64,000 bases of DNA from Bacteroidales bacterium (lineage in GTDB: Bacteria; Bacteroidota; Bacteroidia; Bacteroidales; UBA932), in contig JAMPAT010000009.1 in the NCBI GenBank assembly GCA_023667095.1, positions 19,317 through 83,316 of the forward strand. Direction: 5' to 3'. Shown piece by piece: positions 36,033 to 46,013 of the stretch (its first letter is position 1; every line of letters begins with the position of its first letter). Below the pieces are notes generated by a model. The model made no database searches, was not told where the DNA came from, and saw only the letters and a program-made list of their open reading frames with translations. The position numbers and the translations under genes are program-made.

Positions 36033-36745
36033 CTTCTATACCGTTTTTTATAATTTTCTAAAGCTTGTTTTGTCACATTGTTAATTTGTTCTACAAGTTG
36101 CTTATTAGTGTCCACTCTAGCTGACGCAGTAATATAAAATTGAAATTCCGGGAGCCAAATTTCCTCACCATTTACAGACTTAAAATCATGGAACGGATTT
36201 ACATCATATCCCTGCTGTTGAAGTTCATAAAAATAAGCATGTCCATATGCCTCATGTGCAACATTTAAAACCTGATCTTGTTCCGATAGTTCTGAATTGG
36301 TAATAATATACACATTATTATCCGGTGAAGAATCTACTACTGCATTAGGAATCAATGTTATTCCCTTTACAAATTCAGCCTTTGTCACAAAATCCGCGGT
36401 TTTTTCTTTTGACGTATATTTTGTTCCTATGCTAAACACGTAAGAAATCTTGCTATTTGATAGAGCCTTTAGAGCCGTCATATTCTCTGATTTACTTTTT
36501 GACCGATTTACTTTTGACCTTTTCAGTTCTCCGCTTGGCTTGAACTTTACATATTTTGCCTCTTCTTCAGAAAGAGTCAGTTTTATATTGTTCCTTGAGG
36601 CCTCGTCTGCAGTAAAGACTTTCTCCCCGTCCGAATCCACAAAGTTAACAGGATTTCCGGAACAGAAGGCATACGGACTGACAGAATAGTAATTTTCTGC
36701 GAGGGGATCGGGGACAAACCAGCGCCCGGTGTCGTAATCGTACAT
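36029..36745 (-). CDS. Displaced RHS tail with a metalloprotease-like domain (orphan CT)
   Basis: A 238-codon frame. Residues 1-40 are the last part of the RHS core (M-Y-D-Y-D-T-G-R-W-F...N-P-V-N-F-V-D-S-D-G-E); the rest is a new tail. Its key motif is A-H-E-A-Y-G-H-A-Y with His164, Glu165 and His169, a zinc-protease-like pattern with one residue more than classic H-E-x-x-H. The RHS part starts right after a TGA (next codons G-A-R-M), so the ATG used is an internal Met of the core and no export signal is present. It is therefore a displaced cassette that would need recombination into the active gene at 37396 to be exported. Overlaps its partner gene by 4 bp. Confidence 0.72.
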   Translation of the reverse strand: MYDYDTGRWFVPDPLAENYYSVSPYAFCSGNPVNFVDSDGEKVFTADEASRNNIKLTLSEEEAKYVKFKPSGELKRSKVNRSKSKSENMTALKALSNSKISYVFSIGTKYTSKEKTADFVTKAEFVKGITLIPNAVVDSSPDNNVYIITNSELSEQDQVLNVAHEAYGHAYFYELQQQGYDVNPFHDFKSVNGEEIWLPEFQFYITASARVDTNKQLVEQINNVTKQALENYKKRYRR

Positions 36746-36763
36746 CCTTGCACCTCATATAGA

Positions 36764-36805
36764 GATGATGGCAGGTAAAGCCATTATGCTTCACCTGCCA
36801 TCATC
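36764..36805 (-). terminator. Strong hairpin between active RHS unit and first displaced cassette
   Basis: GATGATGGCAGGT / ACCTGCCATCATC (36764-36776, 36793-36805), 13 bp, extended by AAGC/GCTT after one mismatch. It shares its core with the hairpin at 34074. Confidence 0.7.
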
Positions 36806-36851
36806 ATCCGGGAATGCCGTCCTAATCATAGAACAATACTTTCTCTTCATC

Positions 36852-37385
36852 TTACTTTGCTTGTGCAGACAGAATATATGAACAGCTCGGTCTGTCATCT
36901 TCTTGACAGATGACGTCAAAAACAGTGTCACGAGAAATGCAATGTCCCCAATTATTATCCAGACTCTCCAACTGTATATAGATCCGCTGTGACGAATTAT
37001 CTGACAGATAGGCATAATGAGTGATAGAATTATTCTTGATAAATAGAAAAATTCTAGAATACTCATCAAATCCGATCATGTGTCTTGGCCTAAGTGACCA
37101 TCTTATCAATGGAGAAGTATAATGTACACCTGTTTCTTTCGAGACGATGCTGTCTGGAACCATTGGATTACATACATAGCAGCTGTCAAATCCGATTCCA
37201 AATACACTCTCCAATGTTATACGACAGTATGGTGAGCCTGACTTTGACAGTTCTTGTTCTATATAATTGCACATTTTGCCATTGGCATTGACAATGATTC
37301 TATATGGATGACTGGAAGTTTCAATAACTGTCAACAATATGCCCGCAAACAAAAATGCACTAAAGACAACTATTATTTTTTTCAT
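36852..37385 (-). CDS. Exported partner of the active RHS toxin, candidate immunity protein
   Basis: A 177-residue protein with an N-terminal hydrophobic signal or anchor (I-I-V-V-F-S-A-F-L-F-A-G-I-L-L) and six cysteines in the mature part, including C-Y-V-C. No family recognised. It begins 10 bp after the stop of the large RHS gene and is followed by the hairpin at 36764, so it is the immunity candidate for the active tail (residues 1403-1610 of that protein). AT-rich like the other cassette genes. Confidence 0.6.
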   Translation of the reverse strand: MKKIIVVFSAFLFAGILLTVIETSSHPYRIIVNANGKMCNYIEQELSKSGSPYCRITLESVFGIGFDSCYVCNPMVPDSIVSKETGVHYTSPLIRWSLRPRHMIGFDEYSRIFLFIKNNSITHYAYLSDNSSQRIYIQLESLDNNWGHCISRDTVFDVICQEDDRPSCSYILSAQAK

Positions 37386-37395
37386 ATTATAGAAT

Positions 37396-40300
37396 TTACT
37401 TTTCTCTTAATCCTGAATTATCTGCTTTCATGAGTTCTTCCACTGCATTCCTATATTGTTCTTCATTTAAAGTCTGTCTCTCTATTATATATCTGTCGTC
37501 TGATTTTCTGACAACCCATAACCCTTCGGTAAAATAGAAATCCAGTACTTTACTGGCCAAATCCTTATTAGTATTTCCTTTGTTCTGAGTCCCAATATAT
37601 TGACCTATCGTATTATTCAATAGATCCACGGCTCTATCAGCATCATTCAACAACATGAAACTCTGTTGAGAAAAATCTATGCTATTATTGTTTTCATGGC
37701 TTATTCCTGCTAAAAACGCTATACTTGCATCAAAATTCGAAGTAATCATTGCCTGCCATAAAGTATGGCGAAAAGCATTACTTTCGCTTCCTTCTCCCAA
37801 TGATGTACCCGTTGCATTCCTAAAGTTAATAGTAAAATTTCCTGCTGCCATCGAAATAGGCATCATATTATGTGGCAGGAGATTTAGTCTCTCGTCATAG
37901 ACAGCTATAGCAGCGGCTGCATTGGGAAATGCAATGGCAAATCCCAATTCTTTCCACGTATTTTTACTGGCTGTCATTAAAGATAATCCAATACTTTTTG
38001 TAAATGGTAATAATGGATACGTTTTCTCCCCGTCCAAATCCACAAAGTTAACAGGATTTCCGGAACAGAATGCATACGGACTGACAGAATAGTAATTTTC
38101 TGCGAGGGGATCGGGGACAAACCAGCGTCCGGTGTCGTAATCGTACATCCTTGCACCGTAGTCAATGTAAGGTATGCCGGCAAAGGTCTGGAGCTCCTTG
38201 CCGTTGTAGCGCCACAGGTTGGACTGCAGGGTCGGAGAGGAGGATGCCCAGCGCATCCCGAACGGATAGTAGTCGTCACGTTCCAGGATTTTACCGCTTT
38301 TGCCGTCAACTACGGCGCGGACACTGCCGAGATGGTCTGTCACATGGAGATGCACATCAAGGCTGTCATTGACACGTCCACCGGCAAAAGCCACGCTCCC
38401 AAGGCTGTAGCCGGCTTCCGACTTGTCATATATCATGCTGCCAACATAAATCTGGCCTGATGATGCCCCGTAATATGAACCTGTCCTGGTGCCGTCCGGC
38501 AGATATGAATAGCGGACAAGCAGGCTGTCGTTTCCGGAATCCCTTACTTCATCTACGAGATTGAGGTAGTTATATCCAAGAGAAAGGCCATGAAGCCCGT
38601 CAACTGTCATATTTCCATTGGAATCATAGCTGAAATGTGCCCTCGGGTAAGGCGCGACCGGGACAAGCAATATGGTGGACATACGGTTGCCGGCATTATA
38701 GCCATAGGCATATTCTGCAGTCAGCACGCCATCGTCTGACCATCTGCGGAGAGAGCGCAGGTTGCCGTTCAGGTCATACGTCACGGATTCTGAGTTTTTG
38801 CCAAGTACATAGTCCCCATTCTCATAAAGGAACACCCCTGAAAAACGCCCGAGATTGTCATAATCAAGGATATAGCTGTTCTCCACATCGTCACCGGAAT
38901 GCCGCCAGCTCCACTGGGTGATGTTGCCGGCATACAGAGGCTTGGCATCCGGAATGGAAGGTGCATCATAATAAAGGTTGTATGAAAAGGCGTCATTTTC
39001 CGAGGATTGCTGCCATCCCCTTACATTGAACCGTCTATAGGTTCTTGACGGGAGGCCAGCAATGTCACCATGCCCGTAGACTTCTGAAAGTGACTGATTT
39101 CCCTGGGCATCATAGCCTGAACGTATCGGGACAGACACGACACCGTCAAGTACGAAGTCGTCAGCAATCTGCCTGCCGAGATGGTCGTAGCGATATTCAT
39201 GCGAGGCATAATGTACATTTGAAAGGGAATCCCCATGCTCCTCCTTCATCGAAAGCACGTTGCCGGTAAAATCATGTCTGAAGCATGTCAGGCTCTTTCC
39301 TCTCATGACATTGTCTGCCCTTGTCTGGCACAAGTTGCCATAATGGTCATAATAGTATGCAGAGAACAGCACCTTGCCTGTACCGAGGTCATGGCAGACA
39401 GAAGCGGTCAAAAGGCCAGTGCACGGCTTTGTCCTGACCGGGTCACTTTCCGGGCATGGAGCATAGGCGAAATAGTCTGGAGCATCCCCGAGACAGCTGT
39501 AGTCATCATAATAGTTGACCTGCATTATGTCCATTCCTGCAAAGGCTGACGGAATATCGTATTCGCATCTGATGTCACCGGTACCGGAATACTGGACAGA
39601 AATATCTGAATCCATCAGGAGATATGCCTGGGAATCTGTCATCATGACAAGTCCGGACACGGCCTCACGTCCCAAGGCATCAAGTAATGATGCGCTCCAC
39701 TCACTGCGCTTCATCTGTTCAGGAGACTGTTTCAGGAGAGGGTAACCGGAACGGTTGTAGACAATCCTGTTATAGCCCTGGGAATCAGGGGCGAAATATG
39801 AGACAAGGCGTCCTTTGCTGTCATAGCTATAGACCCAGCAATAGTTCTGCAGGATATCTGACGGGACATCTCCTGATTCCGGAATGCCGGACATTCCCAT
39901 CGGCTGCACCACACATCTCAGGTTTCCTATGCCGTCATACAGATAATAGGTGTCAACTTTTGAGCTGCCGTCCATCTGCCTGACAAGGACATCATGTCCC
40001 TGCTTGTCCGTGAACACAAGTGTCCTGCGCCCGTCCTCATCCGTATTCTCCACCACAGACAGTTCTCCTGCCGGGAAATTGCCGTCCGCAGCGACCGCGA
40101 ACAGGAACAGTCCATGCATTCCCTCTGAATCCCCCGAAATTACAAGAGACGGACATGAATAGTCTCCGGATACCTCATTTACAAGATATTCTGTCCCGCT
40201 GTACTTGTCTTCAATATACCATCTCTGACCAGGGCCATACGATTTTACGGGACGGCGCATATATGTACTGTCGTAGACTGTGGCTGAATATGCGGCCGTA

Positions 40301-42228
40301 TCAAGCAGGTTGGTACCGTATGAAGCCTGCCTGAGGCCAGGCAATGCCACATATTCTCCGGAACATCCAGGCACGGGCCCATTCGTCCAGTCCTTTACAG
40401 GAAGTCCATACTCATATTCCACAAAGCCTGCACAGTCCGTCACAGACAAGGCACCGCCACGTACGACTGTCTCTAACGGACGCCCCATCATGTCAAAATA
40501 TGATACCTCAACCACCGCATCTGAATCCATCATATTGTCTGCTGCCACTCCTTTGACCTGAGGCGTAATGGACATTACATAGTTCATGGAAGAGGTCGGG
40601 CGAGGTGCCGGCAATGAGGACTGTCTGCCATAGCATTCAATCTTTGTCGCCAACAGTGCAGAAATGTCACGGCAGCGCACAGTATAAAGGTATTCTCCTG
40701 CAGAAATTTCAAGGGAGATATATGGATTTGAGTCATCAGGTGTAGCCGTTGCCACAATTACATGGTCTGATTTCCGGCGCAGGTATCCTGTGATGTCGGA
40801 AGCAGCACACCCGCCATTTGAGAACACGGCAAACACGTCCGAGTCAAGTGAGAGGCCATATGTAACTTCACTATAGAAATTACCGGTTTTATAATATCGC
40901 ATATTCCTTATGTCGCAGAACAGGTATTCCCCTTCGGCACGTCCTGCATCTATAGGATTGTCAAGGCTGTTTCCTTCACGTGAGAAGTCTGCGCTTTCAA
41001 TCGTGGTTGTCACCGGGACGGACGATTTTTCAGTAAATCCGGTCACTACAATATATCTGCCCGGAGAAAGGTCCATATATTCACGTATCTTTGAGTCCGG
41101 CATAAAATCAACATATTTTCCTGAACTGTCTTTAAGGTTTATGCTTTTCCCGGTTGTACTGAGCTTTATATCCTGTGAATGTGTCAGAGTAAATGTGTAG
41201 TAGACAGTCCCGTCACGGTACCATGATGCATCACGGCTGTCTGTGTATTCAAATTCGGCAAGGTCATCTATGTCTGTATCTATGGCAATTCTTTCCGTCT
41301 CTCCTTCCGGAATTATGCAGTTGATGTTTGTCCGCAACATGCCATTGTATATTTTGGTGACAGAAGCACCTTGTGAATATGCACCTTCACTGATAAAATA
41401 ATACTCTCCTGCATCAAGCCAGCCTTTCCAGCAGGCAAGCTGAGGATTATAGTTCTCGACTCCATGTACAGCATCGGGCAGATATTTCAGTGAATCCTTG
41501 AGGTCTTCGCTTCCTGCCGCGGATGCAATCCTTGTCAATGTTGCCGGTGCAGATGAACCCAGTCCCTTGGTGACTTTCACAATATACAATCTTGAAAGCG
41601 CATATGCATTATCCGGAATGCCAAGCTTGCTTCCCCACTGGTCTATTACAGTATAGGCCGGAACATCCAGTGTGATATGGAAGAACACATCGTTTGGAAT
41701 ATCTCCATACGAATTCATACGTGGATTCTCCATATTGAGTATCAATGAATAGGAGTATGATGAGTCATGGCTGCCGAGCTGGTATGCCATACTGTAGTCC
41801 TCACCCTTGTGCCCTGGATAAGGATTACGTTCGCATCCGGCTATCGAGAACTCACCTCCCTCTGACATTATCTGTATGAGATAGCTCCCCGGAGGTAGAT
41901 CCGGATATTCGATACCTATCCGCAATGGATTATAGGCATATTCCCTGTCACCGGAGCCGATTGTTTGGGAGATGATTTCGCGGTCTGGATATGACAAAAG
42001 AGTGCACATGTCAGCGAAAGTGTTTGTCCCGTATTTTCCCGCAGGCTCAAATGTATTCACGGTCACATCCATCGTATCTGTAATCGTAAACAGGTAGTAG
42101 TCAGCTGTTATCTCGGATGAATAATGGAAAGCGGAGCTGTATTCTCCTATATCTATTGTTTCGCCGGGAAGCAATGGCAAGGCTGATGCTGTCAGAAACA
42201 GCGACAGGCAAATCAATAAGTTCATCAT
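37396..42228 (-). CDS. RHS-repeat polymorphic toxin with DUF6443-type N-terminal region
   Basis: A 1610-residue exported protein. After the signal peptide, residues about 20-540 hold repeated beta domains like pre-peptidase C-terminal (PPC) domains (Y-S-S-E-I-T-A-D-Y-Y-L-F; P-G-S-Y-L-I-Q-I). From about 545 a segment like DUF6443 begins (V-E-V-S-Y-F-D-M-M-G-R-P-L-E-T-V), then the RHS/YD shell (Y-D-S-K-G-R-L; Y-D-H-L-G-R-Q; Y-D-L-N-G-N-L), ending with the conserved core T-D-H-L-G-S-V and N-P-V-N-F-V-D. The tail 1403-1610 is the toxin candidate with N-A-F-R-H-x-x-W (1484-1491), H-E (1511-1512) and D-L-L-N-N-x-x-G (1535-1542), a pattern I associate with DUF6973. It starts 12 bp after the 42241 gene. 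Confidence 0.82.
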   Translation of the reverse strand: MMNLLICLSLFLTASALPLLPGETIDIGEYSSAFHYSSEITADYYLFTITDTMDVTVNTFEPAGKYGTNTFADMCTLLSYPDREIISQTIGSGDREYAYNPLRIGIEYPDLPPGSYLIQIMSEGGEFSIAGCERNPYPGHKGEDYSMAYQLGSHDSSYSYSLILNMENPRMNSYGDIPNDVFFHITLDVPAYTVIDQWGSKLGIPDNAYALSRLYIVKVTKGLGSSAPATLTRIASAAGSEDLKDSLKYLPDAVHGVENYNPQLACWKGWLDAGEYYFISEGAYSQGASVTKIYNGMLRTNINCIIPEGETERIAIDTDIDDLAEFEYTDSRDASWYRDGTVYYTFTLTHSQDIKLSTTGKSINLKDSSGKYVDFMPDSKIREYMDLSPGRYIVVTGFTEKSSVPVTTTIESADFSREGNSLDNPIDAGRAEGEYLFCDIRNMRYYKTGNFYSEVTYGLSLDSDVFAVFSNGGCAASDITGYLRRKSDHVIVATATPDDSNPYISLEISAGEYLYTVRCRDISALLATKIECYGRQSSLPAPRPTSSMNYVMSITPQVKGVAADNMMDSDAVVEVSYFDMMGRPLETVVRGGALSVTDCAGFVEYEYGLPVKDWTNGPVPGCSGEYVALPGLRQASYGTNLLDTAAYSATVYDSTYMRRPVKSYGPGQRWYIEDKYSGTEYLVNEVSGDYSCPSLVISGDSEGMHGLFLFAVAADGNFPAGELSVVENTDEDGRRTLVFTDKQGHDVLVRQMDGSSKVDTYYLYDGIGNLRCVVQPMGMSGIPESGDVPSDILQNYCWVYSYDSKGRLVSYFAPDSQGYNRIVYNRSGYPLLKQSPEQMKRSEWSASLLDALGREAVSGLVMMTDSQAYLLMDSDISVQYSGTGDIRCEYDIPSAFAGMDIMQVNYYDDYSCLGDAPDYFAYAPCPESDPVRTKPCTGLLTASVCHDLGTGKVLFSAYYYDHYGNLCQTRADNVMRGKSLTCFRHDFTGNVLSMKEEHGDSLSNVHYASHEYRYDHLGRQIADDFVLDGVVSVPIRSGYDAQGNQSLSEVYGHGDIAGLPSRTYRRFNVRGWQQSSENDAFSYNLYYDAPSIPDAKPLYAGNITQWSWRHSGDDVENSYILDYDNLGRFSGVFLYENGDYVLGKNSESVTYDLNGNLRSLRRWSDDGVLTAEYAYGYNAGNRMSTILLVPVAPYPRAHFSYDSNGNMTVDGLHGLSLGYNYLNLVDEVRDSGNDSLLVRYSYLPDGTRTGSYYGASSGQIYVGSMIYDKSEAGYSLGSVAFAGGRVNDSLDVHLHVTDHLGSVRAVVDGKSGKILERDDYYPFGMRWASSSPTLQSNLWRYNGKELQTFAGIPYIDYGARMYDYDTGRWFVPDPLAENYYSVSPYAFCSGNPVNFVDLDGEKTYPLLPFTKSIGLSLMTASKNTWKELGFAIAFPNAAAAIAVYDERLNLLPHNMMPISMAAGNFTINFRNATGTSLGEGSESNAFRHTLWQAMITSNFDASIAFLAGISHENNNSIDFSQQSFMLLNDADRAVDLLNNTIGQYIGTQNKGNTNKDLASKVLDFYFTEGLWVVRKSDDRYIIERQTLNEEQYRNAVEELMKADNSGLREK

Positions 42229-42240
42229 GATGTTTTCCTC

Positions 42241-45200
42241 CTATTGGTTTATCAGATTATATTCATATCCTTTTACAAGGCTCCTGTTCCCGTCCACATC
42301 ATCCATGTAGACTGCAGCCAGTCGTCCGCACGGATCATACACATACCATGTGGTCATGCCGTCAGGTGCGGTTGAAGAGGTCATGCCGACATATGGAGAA
42401 TATGTGAAGGTTGTAACCATTGCATTCTTAAGAGATGACCTTAGGACATCTATCGCATCCATATCAGGCTCTGCAGACGAAGAGATTTCATCAGGACCGT
42501 AGTCTCCGAGGGCAGCAATTACATCATCATAGCTGGCATTGTCAATTTTCGCGACTATATATTTCCCATAGTAGCTCCACAGGTACACTGTCCTGACCAT
42601 GCCGTCGCGCACTATATACAAAGGATTCCCATAGCAGTCATATTCAGGATATACAGCTCTTGGTTCCGGAAGGTGGACTCCATAGGAAAACAGCAGGGTG
42701 TCAACGACTGCATTGTCTCCGATGACTGAATAGTCACGCTTCAATGCAAAAGTCTGGACAGAATCCACAAGCACTGTCTCGGATACAACCGGAGAAACCA
42801 TATTAAGTTCCTGCATCCGTAATGATACAGTATCGCCATAATCCAACGGATAAGTATACCTTTCCACTTTTTTCTTCCCGTCTGACTGCACGGTCCCACA
42901 TGTATTGACATATCCGTATCTGTCGTATGTCATATTCTCCATGACAGTCATTTCCTGGCCATTGCTGCCATGGTCCATCACAGTGCTTCCAGACTGGAGA
43001 TAGCAGAAAAAAGGTACATCGACAACCTGGTTGTACGATCCTATCAATGACGCTCCGTCCAGCTTGCTGTAAGGATATATGTATGGCACATTCCCCATGT
43101 CAATTTTTGTATAGCTGTATGTGACTTGCCTGTCAATCTCACCCTTGGCATTATAGCAAGTCTCCGACAATATCCTGTTGTGCATTTGTGACCAGTATTC
43201 AGGGACGCCCCAATAATTGTCAAGGAAGCCTTTAAAGAAATTCAGGTATACCTGGTCAGAACAATGCCTGTATATGCCATAGAAGGCATTGGACTTAAAG
43301 ACAAGGCAAGGATCTGAGAATCTCGATACCTTATATGGTCCATCAAACTTCATAGGTCTTGGATACCGTGCCGTGAAATTCAGGACAAGCATAGGGTCAA
43401 CATGGATGTCAATGCGATAATATCCATCTCCAAACATGGATTTCGGATTGATTGTTATCTCCTCCTGCCTGTCAGGGAATGTGTATGACATGATTTCCTT
43501 TCCTCCTTTATATATTGAGAAGCTTGCATAAAGATTGCGTACAGGGCTTGATTCACCGTAAAATGTCCATGTGGAAAGCATTTCACTTTCTGGCATGTCA
43601 CCGACTGTCAGATAGATGGATTTCTCTATTGCCTGCCCGTCAATAGGATGAGTGGAGACTGTATATACAGAATCCGGCCGTTCTGATTCCGGCGGCCTGT
43701 CATATTCGATTACCTTTCCATATTCGATATAGCTGCTGAACGGCTCCGGCTTTATCAGGTATATGCCCCAGGCAGGATCTGACATATATGAGCCGTCCGG
43801 TACAAGGGAACTGTTTACCGGCACCGTGCACAGCCTCAGATAATATTCGCCTTCCTGCATCAGCGTCCCGCTGCTCCTTGAAAAATCTGAAGAATATCTG
43901 TAGTATTTGACCTGGGGCTGCGATGAAATGCCGTCAGTGTATGATTCTTTCAGCAGCCTTGCACCTCCGCCAAGTTTCTTCATTGACATTGTACCATAAA
44001 TCTGCCACTTGAAATCAAGCGGGCCCTGGCCGTAATATTGGCTGTAATAATGTGGCTCGTATTCATATTCCTGTTTTCCTCCAGTAGGGAATGTGACAGA
44101 TTTCAGCATGAATACGTCATACTCCTTGCCTGTGGGATTCCTGTTCGCATCGTCCGGGTCACGGTCATACGTCCATGTATTCATGTTCACTTTTGGTGGT
44201 GATGCTGGAACCTGTGTATAGCCTGTATTTGCACCTTTACTGCTCCAGAATCCCCACATGTCAACATCTATGGTCAACGACTTGTCAAATGTCCCGTAAG
44301 GAAAATATTGCATATCATAATTACCTGTCCTTGAATTATGGACACCTGTCAGAATAAGCCTTTCCTTCTGTACACTGTACTTGAATTCAGCCTTTTCCAT
44401 GACATGTCCTCCTGACCTGAAGACTATGGAATCCAATTTTGTCCCACAGCCTCGGACAAATTCATAATATGTGCTCCCTTTCTGGGAATCCATGCAGAAA
44501 TATGGCGTCGGAAAACTTGAGAAACGGAACTCTATTTCAGCATCGTCTATGGAGATTGACCTTACCAGAGCAACTTTCGTCAAGGTATAGCTCTTGCCGC
44601 ATTGCTCCAGGGAGCAATTGAGGCCATTTGCTGACAGGGAAACTGAGACGGAATAATTCTTCTGGAGATCCGGATACTCCTTTTTCATCATCGAACCGTA
44701 CTCAATAAGCATTGACGGCTGCTGATGGAGTGAGGAAGGTACGCTTGAGTCATACCATATCTTCATTTTCCGTCCATTCGGTGCAATCACTTCCGAAAGA
44801 TAGAATGACGTGGGGATATTGCGCTGTGAACTTCTGTCTTTAAGGAACTTGTCATAATTGACATTTACGACTGCACCTGTCGTGTCACCGGAGGAATATG
44901 ACGAGGAATAGAAATCTGACCATCCCTCTGCTGTATAATCCATTGCATCATAGTGTCCTCCAAAACAATACACATAACCGTCGTCCGTAGTTATCCTTAT
45001 TACGGAGCTGATGTCTTCATTGTTCTTCCTGCGCCCAAATCCTGACAGGTCTACTTTATACCTTCCTCCTGAATACGACACAACCTTTATGCTTTTGTCA
45101 AAGTCAATCATGAACATTCCGGAATGTTCACCAAAAGAAAATCTGAAAATATCCGGAGAGAGTTCCGTGTCATTGTTCTTGGGGATCACGACCTTTGTCG

Positions 45201-45789
45201 AATGCCCTTTCCCGACAAGCACTTCCCTGAGGCCCATATTCTGGGCGTCACCATCAAGGAGACGCTCCTTAAGGCCGGCTTCCTGTGGAGACCCTGCATA
45301 CATTCCGCTGACATTTGCATGTACTGCATTGATGAAGTTGGTATCAGATTCAAGGTCATAGAATTCATCCGGCACTCCATTTACCTCCCTTGTAATCACA
45401 CCTCCAAAATTCAGATGCCATCCCATTCCCACATAATTGTCTGGTGCCATCGGCTTGAATCCGTCTGTCGCATAGCTCAAGGAAATATTCAAGTCAAAGT
45501 CCGGGTCATCTGCCATGATTACCGGTATTGAGACACTTGCCCTTCCATGTGCTATGTCGCTATATGAATTATCATACCTGACCATATCCATGGCCTGCGG
45601 AGTGTGTATGCTAGGAAGATTATAATGATCCGGCATTGACGATTCATCCAATGGGATGGTACCCTGCAGAATCCGATACTTAAGTGAATCAGTAGCCGAA
45701 GGTGAAGCGACATTCATGTTCACCTGGCCGAGGCAGTGCAGGCAGCACATCGCTGTAAGAACTGCAATAAGATAGAGTTTCTTATTCAT
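42241..45789 (-). CDS. Exported RHS/SpvB-like cage protein, first half of a split RHS system
   Basis: A 1182-residue protein with signal peptide (Y-L-I-A-V-L-T-A-M-C-C-L-H-C-L-G-Q). Near residue 100-150 it has the start of Bacteroidota RHS proteins (I-S-L-S-Y-A-T-D-G-F; G-M-G-W-H-L-N-F-G-G-V-I-T-R), followed by long beta-strand-rich stretches, and it ends with a YD motif (W-Y-V-Y-D-P-C-G-R-L) and L-V-K-G-Y-E-Y-N. In other species the two halves can be encoded in one or two genes; here the second half is the 37396 gene, 12 bp downstream. Together they probably form the hollow shell that encloses the toxin tail. The export route is not encoded here (no T6SS genes, no obvious T9SS tail signal). 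Confidence 0.8.
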   Translation of the reverse strand: MNKKLYLIAVLTAMCCLHCLGQVNMNVASPSATDSLKYRILQGTIPLDESSMPDHYNLPSIHTPQAMDMVRYDNSYSDIAHGRASVSIPVIMADDPDFDLNISLSYATDGFKPMAPDNYVGMGWHLNFGGVITREVNGVPDEFYDLESDTNFINAVHANVSGMYAGSPQEAGLKERLLDGDAQNMGLREVLVGKGHSTKVVIPKNNDTELSPDIFRFSFGEHSGMFMIDFDKSIKVVSYSGGRYKVDLSGFGRRKNNEDISSVIRITTDDGYVYCFGGHYDAMDYTAEGWSDFYSSSYSSGDTTGAVVNVNYDKFLKDRSSQRNIPTSFYLSEVIAPNGRKMKIWYDSSVPSSLHQQPSMLIEYGSMMKKEYPDLQKNYSVSVSLSANGLNCSLEQCGKSYTLTKVALVRSISIDDAEIEFRFSSFPTPYFCMDSQKGSTYYEFVRGCGTKLDSIVFRSGGHVMEKAEFKYSVQKERLILTGVHNSRTGNYDMQYFPYGTFDKSLTIDVDMWGFWSSKGANTGYTQVPASPPKVNMNTWTYDRDPDDANRNPTGKEYDVFMLKSVTFPTGGKQEYEYEPHYYSQYYGQGPLDFKWQIYGTMSMKKLGGGARLLKESYTDGISSQPQVKYYRYSSDFSRSSGTLMQEGEYYLRLCTVPVNSSLVPDGSYMSDPAWGIYLIKPEPFSSYIEYGKVIEYDRPPESERPDSVYTVSTHPIDGQAIEKSIYLTVGDMPESEMLSTWTFYGESSPVRNLYASFSIYKGGKEIMSYTFPDRQEEITINPKSMFGDGYYRIDIHVDPMLVLNFTARYPRPMKFDGPYKVSRFSDPCLVFKSNAFYGIYRHCSDQVYLNFFKGFLDNYWGVPEYWSQMHNRILSETCYNAKGEIDRQVTYSYTKIDMGNVPYIYPYSKLDGASLIGSYNQVVDVPFFCYLQSGSTVMDHGSNGQEMTVMENMTYDRYGYVNTCGTVQSDGKKKVERYTYPLDYGDTVSLRMQELNMVSPVVSETVLVDSVQTFALKRDYSVIGDNAVVDTLLFSYGVHLPEPRAVYPEYDCYGNPLYIVRDGMVRTVYLWSYYGKYIVAKIDNASYDDVIAALGDYGPDEISSSAEPDMDAIDVLRSSLKNAMVTTFTYSPYVGMTSSTAPDGMTTWYVYDPCGRLAAVYMDDVDGNRSLVKGYEYNLINQ

Positions 45790-45820
45790 AGCCTCTAAAA
45801 TTTGATGTTTATAAAAAAAG

Positions 45821-45864
45821 TCATAGCCGCACGGACACTTCTTTCGAGGTCAGTACGGCTATGA
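45821..45864. repeat. Inverted repeat upstream of the RHS operon
   Basis: TCATAGCCG / CGGCTATGA (45821-45829, 45856-45864), perfect 9 bp with 26 nt between, 32 bp before the first RHS start codon. It could be an operator or a leader hairpin of the RHS transcript. The rest of 45865-46013 has no gene. Confidence 0.5.
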
Positions 45865-46013
45865 ATATAAATCTGTGGTTCCGGGAACATACTTCCCGTG
45901 TCACGTGGCGCATATTGGCAAAAGGCCTGCCGGAAATCACAACTGGGGAGAAAAACGTGAGCAGCCAACGACAGCTGGACTGGATTATGTGCCTGGGCAG
46001 AAGGGCACGATTG

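Noticed and set aside
33521..45789. Type VI secretion locus around the RHS genes
   Set aside because: No hcp, vgrG, PAAR or sheath genes are present, and both RHS proteins carry signal peptides, pointing to another export route.
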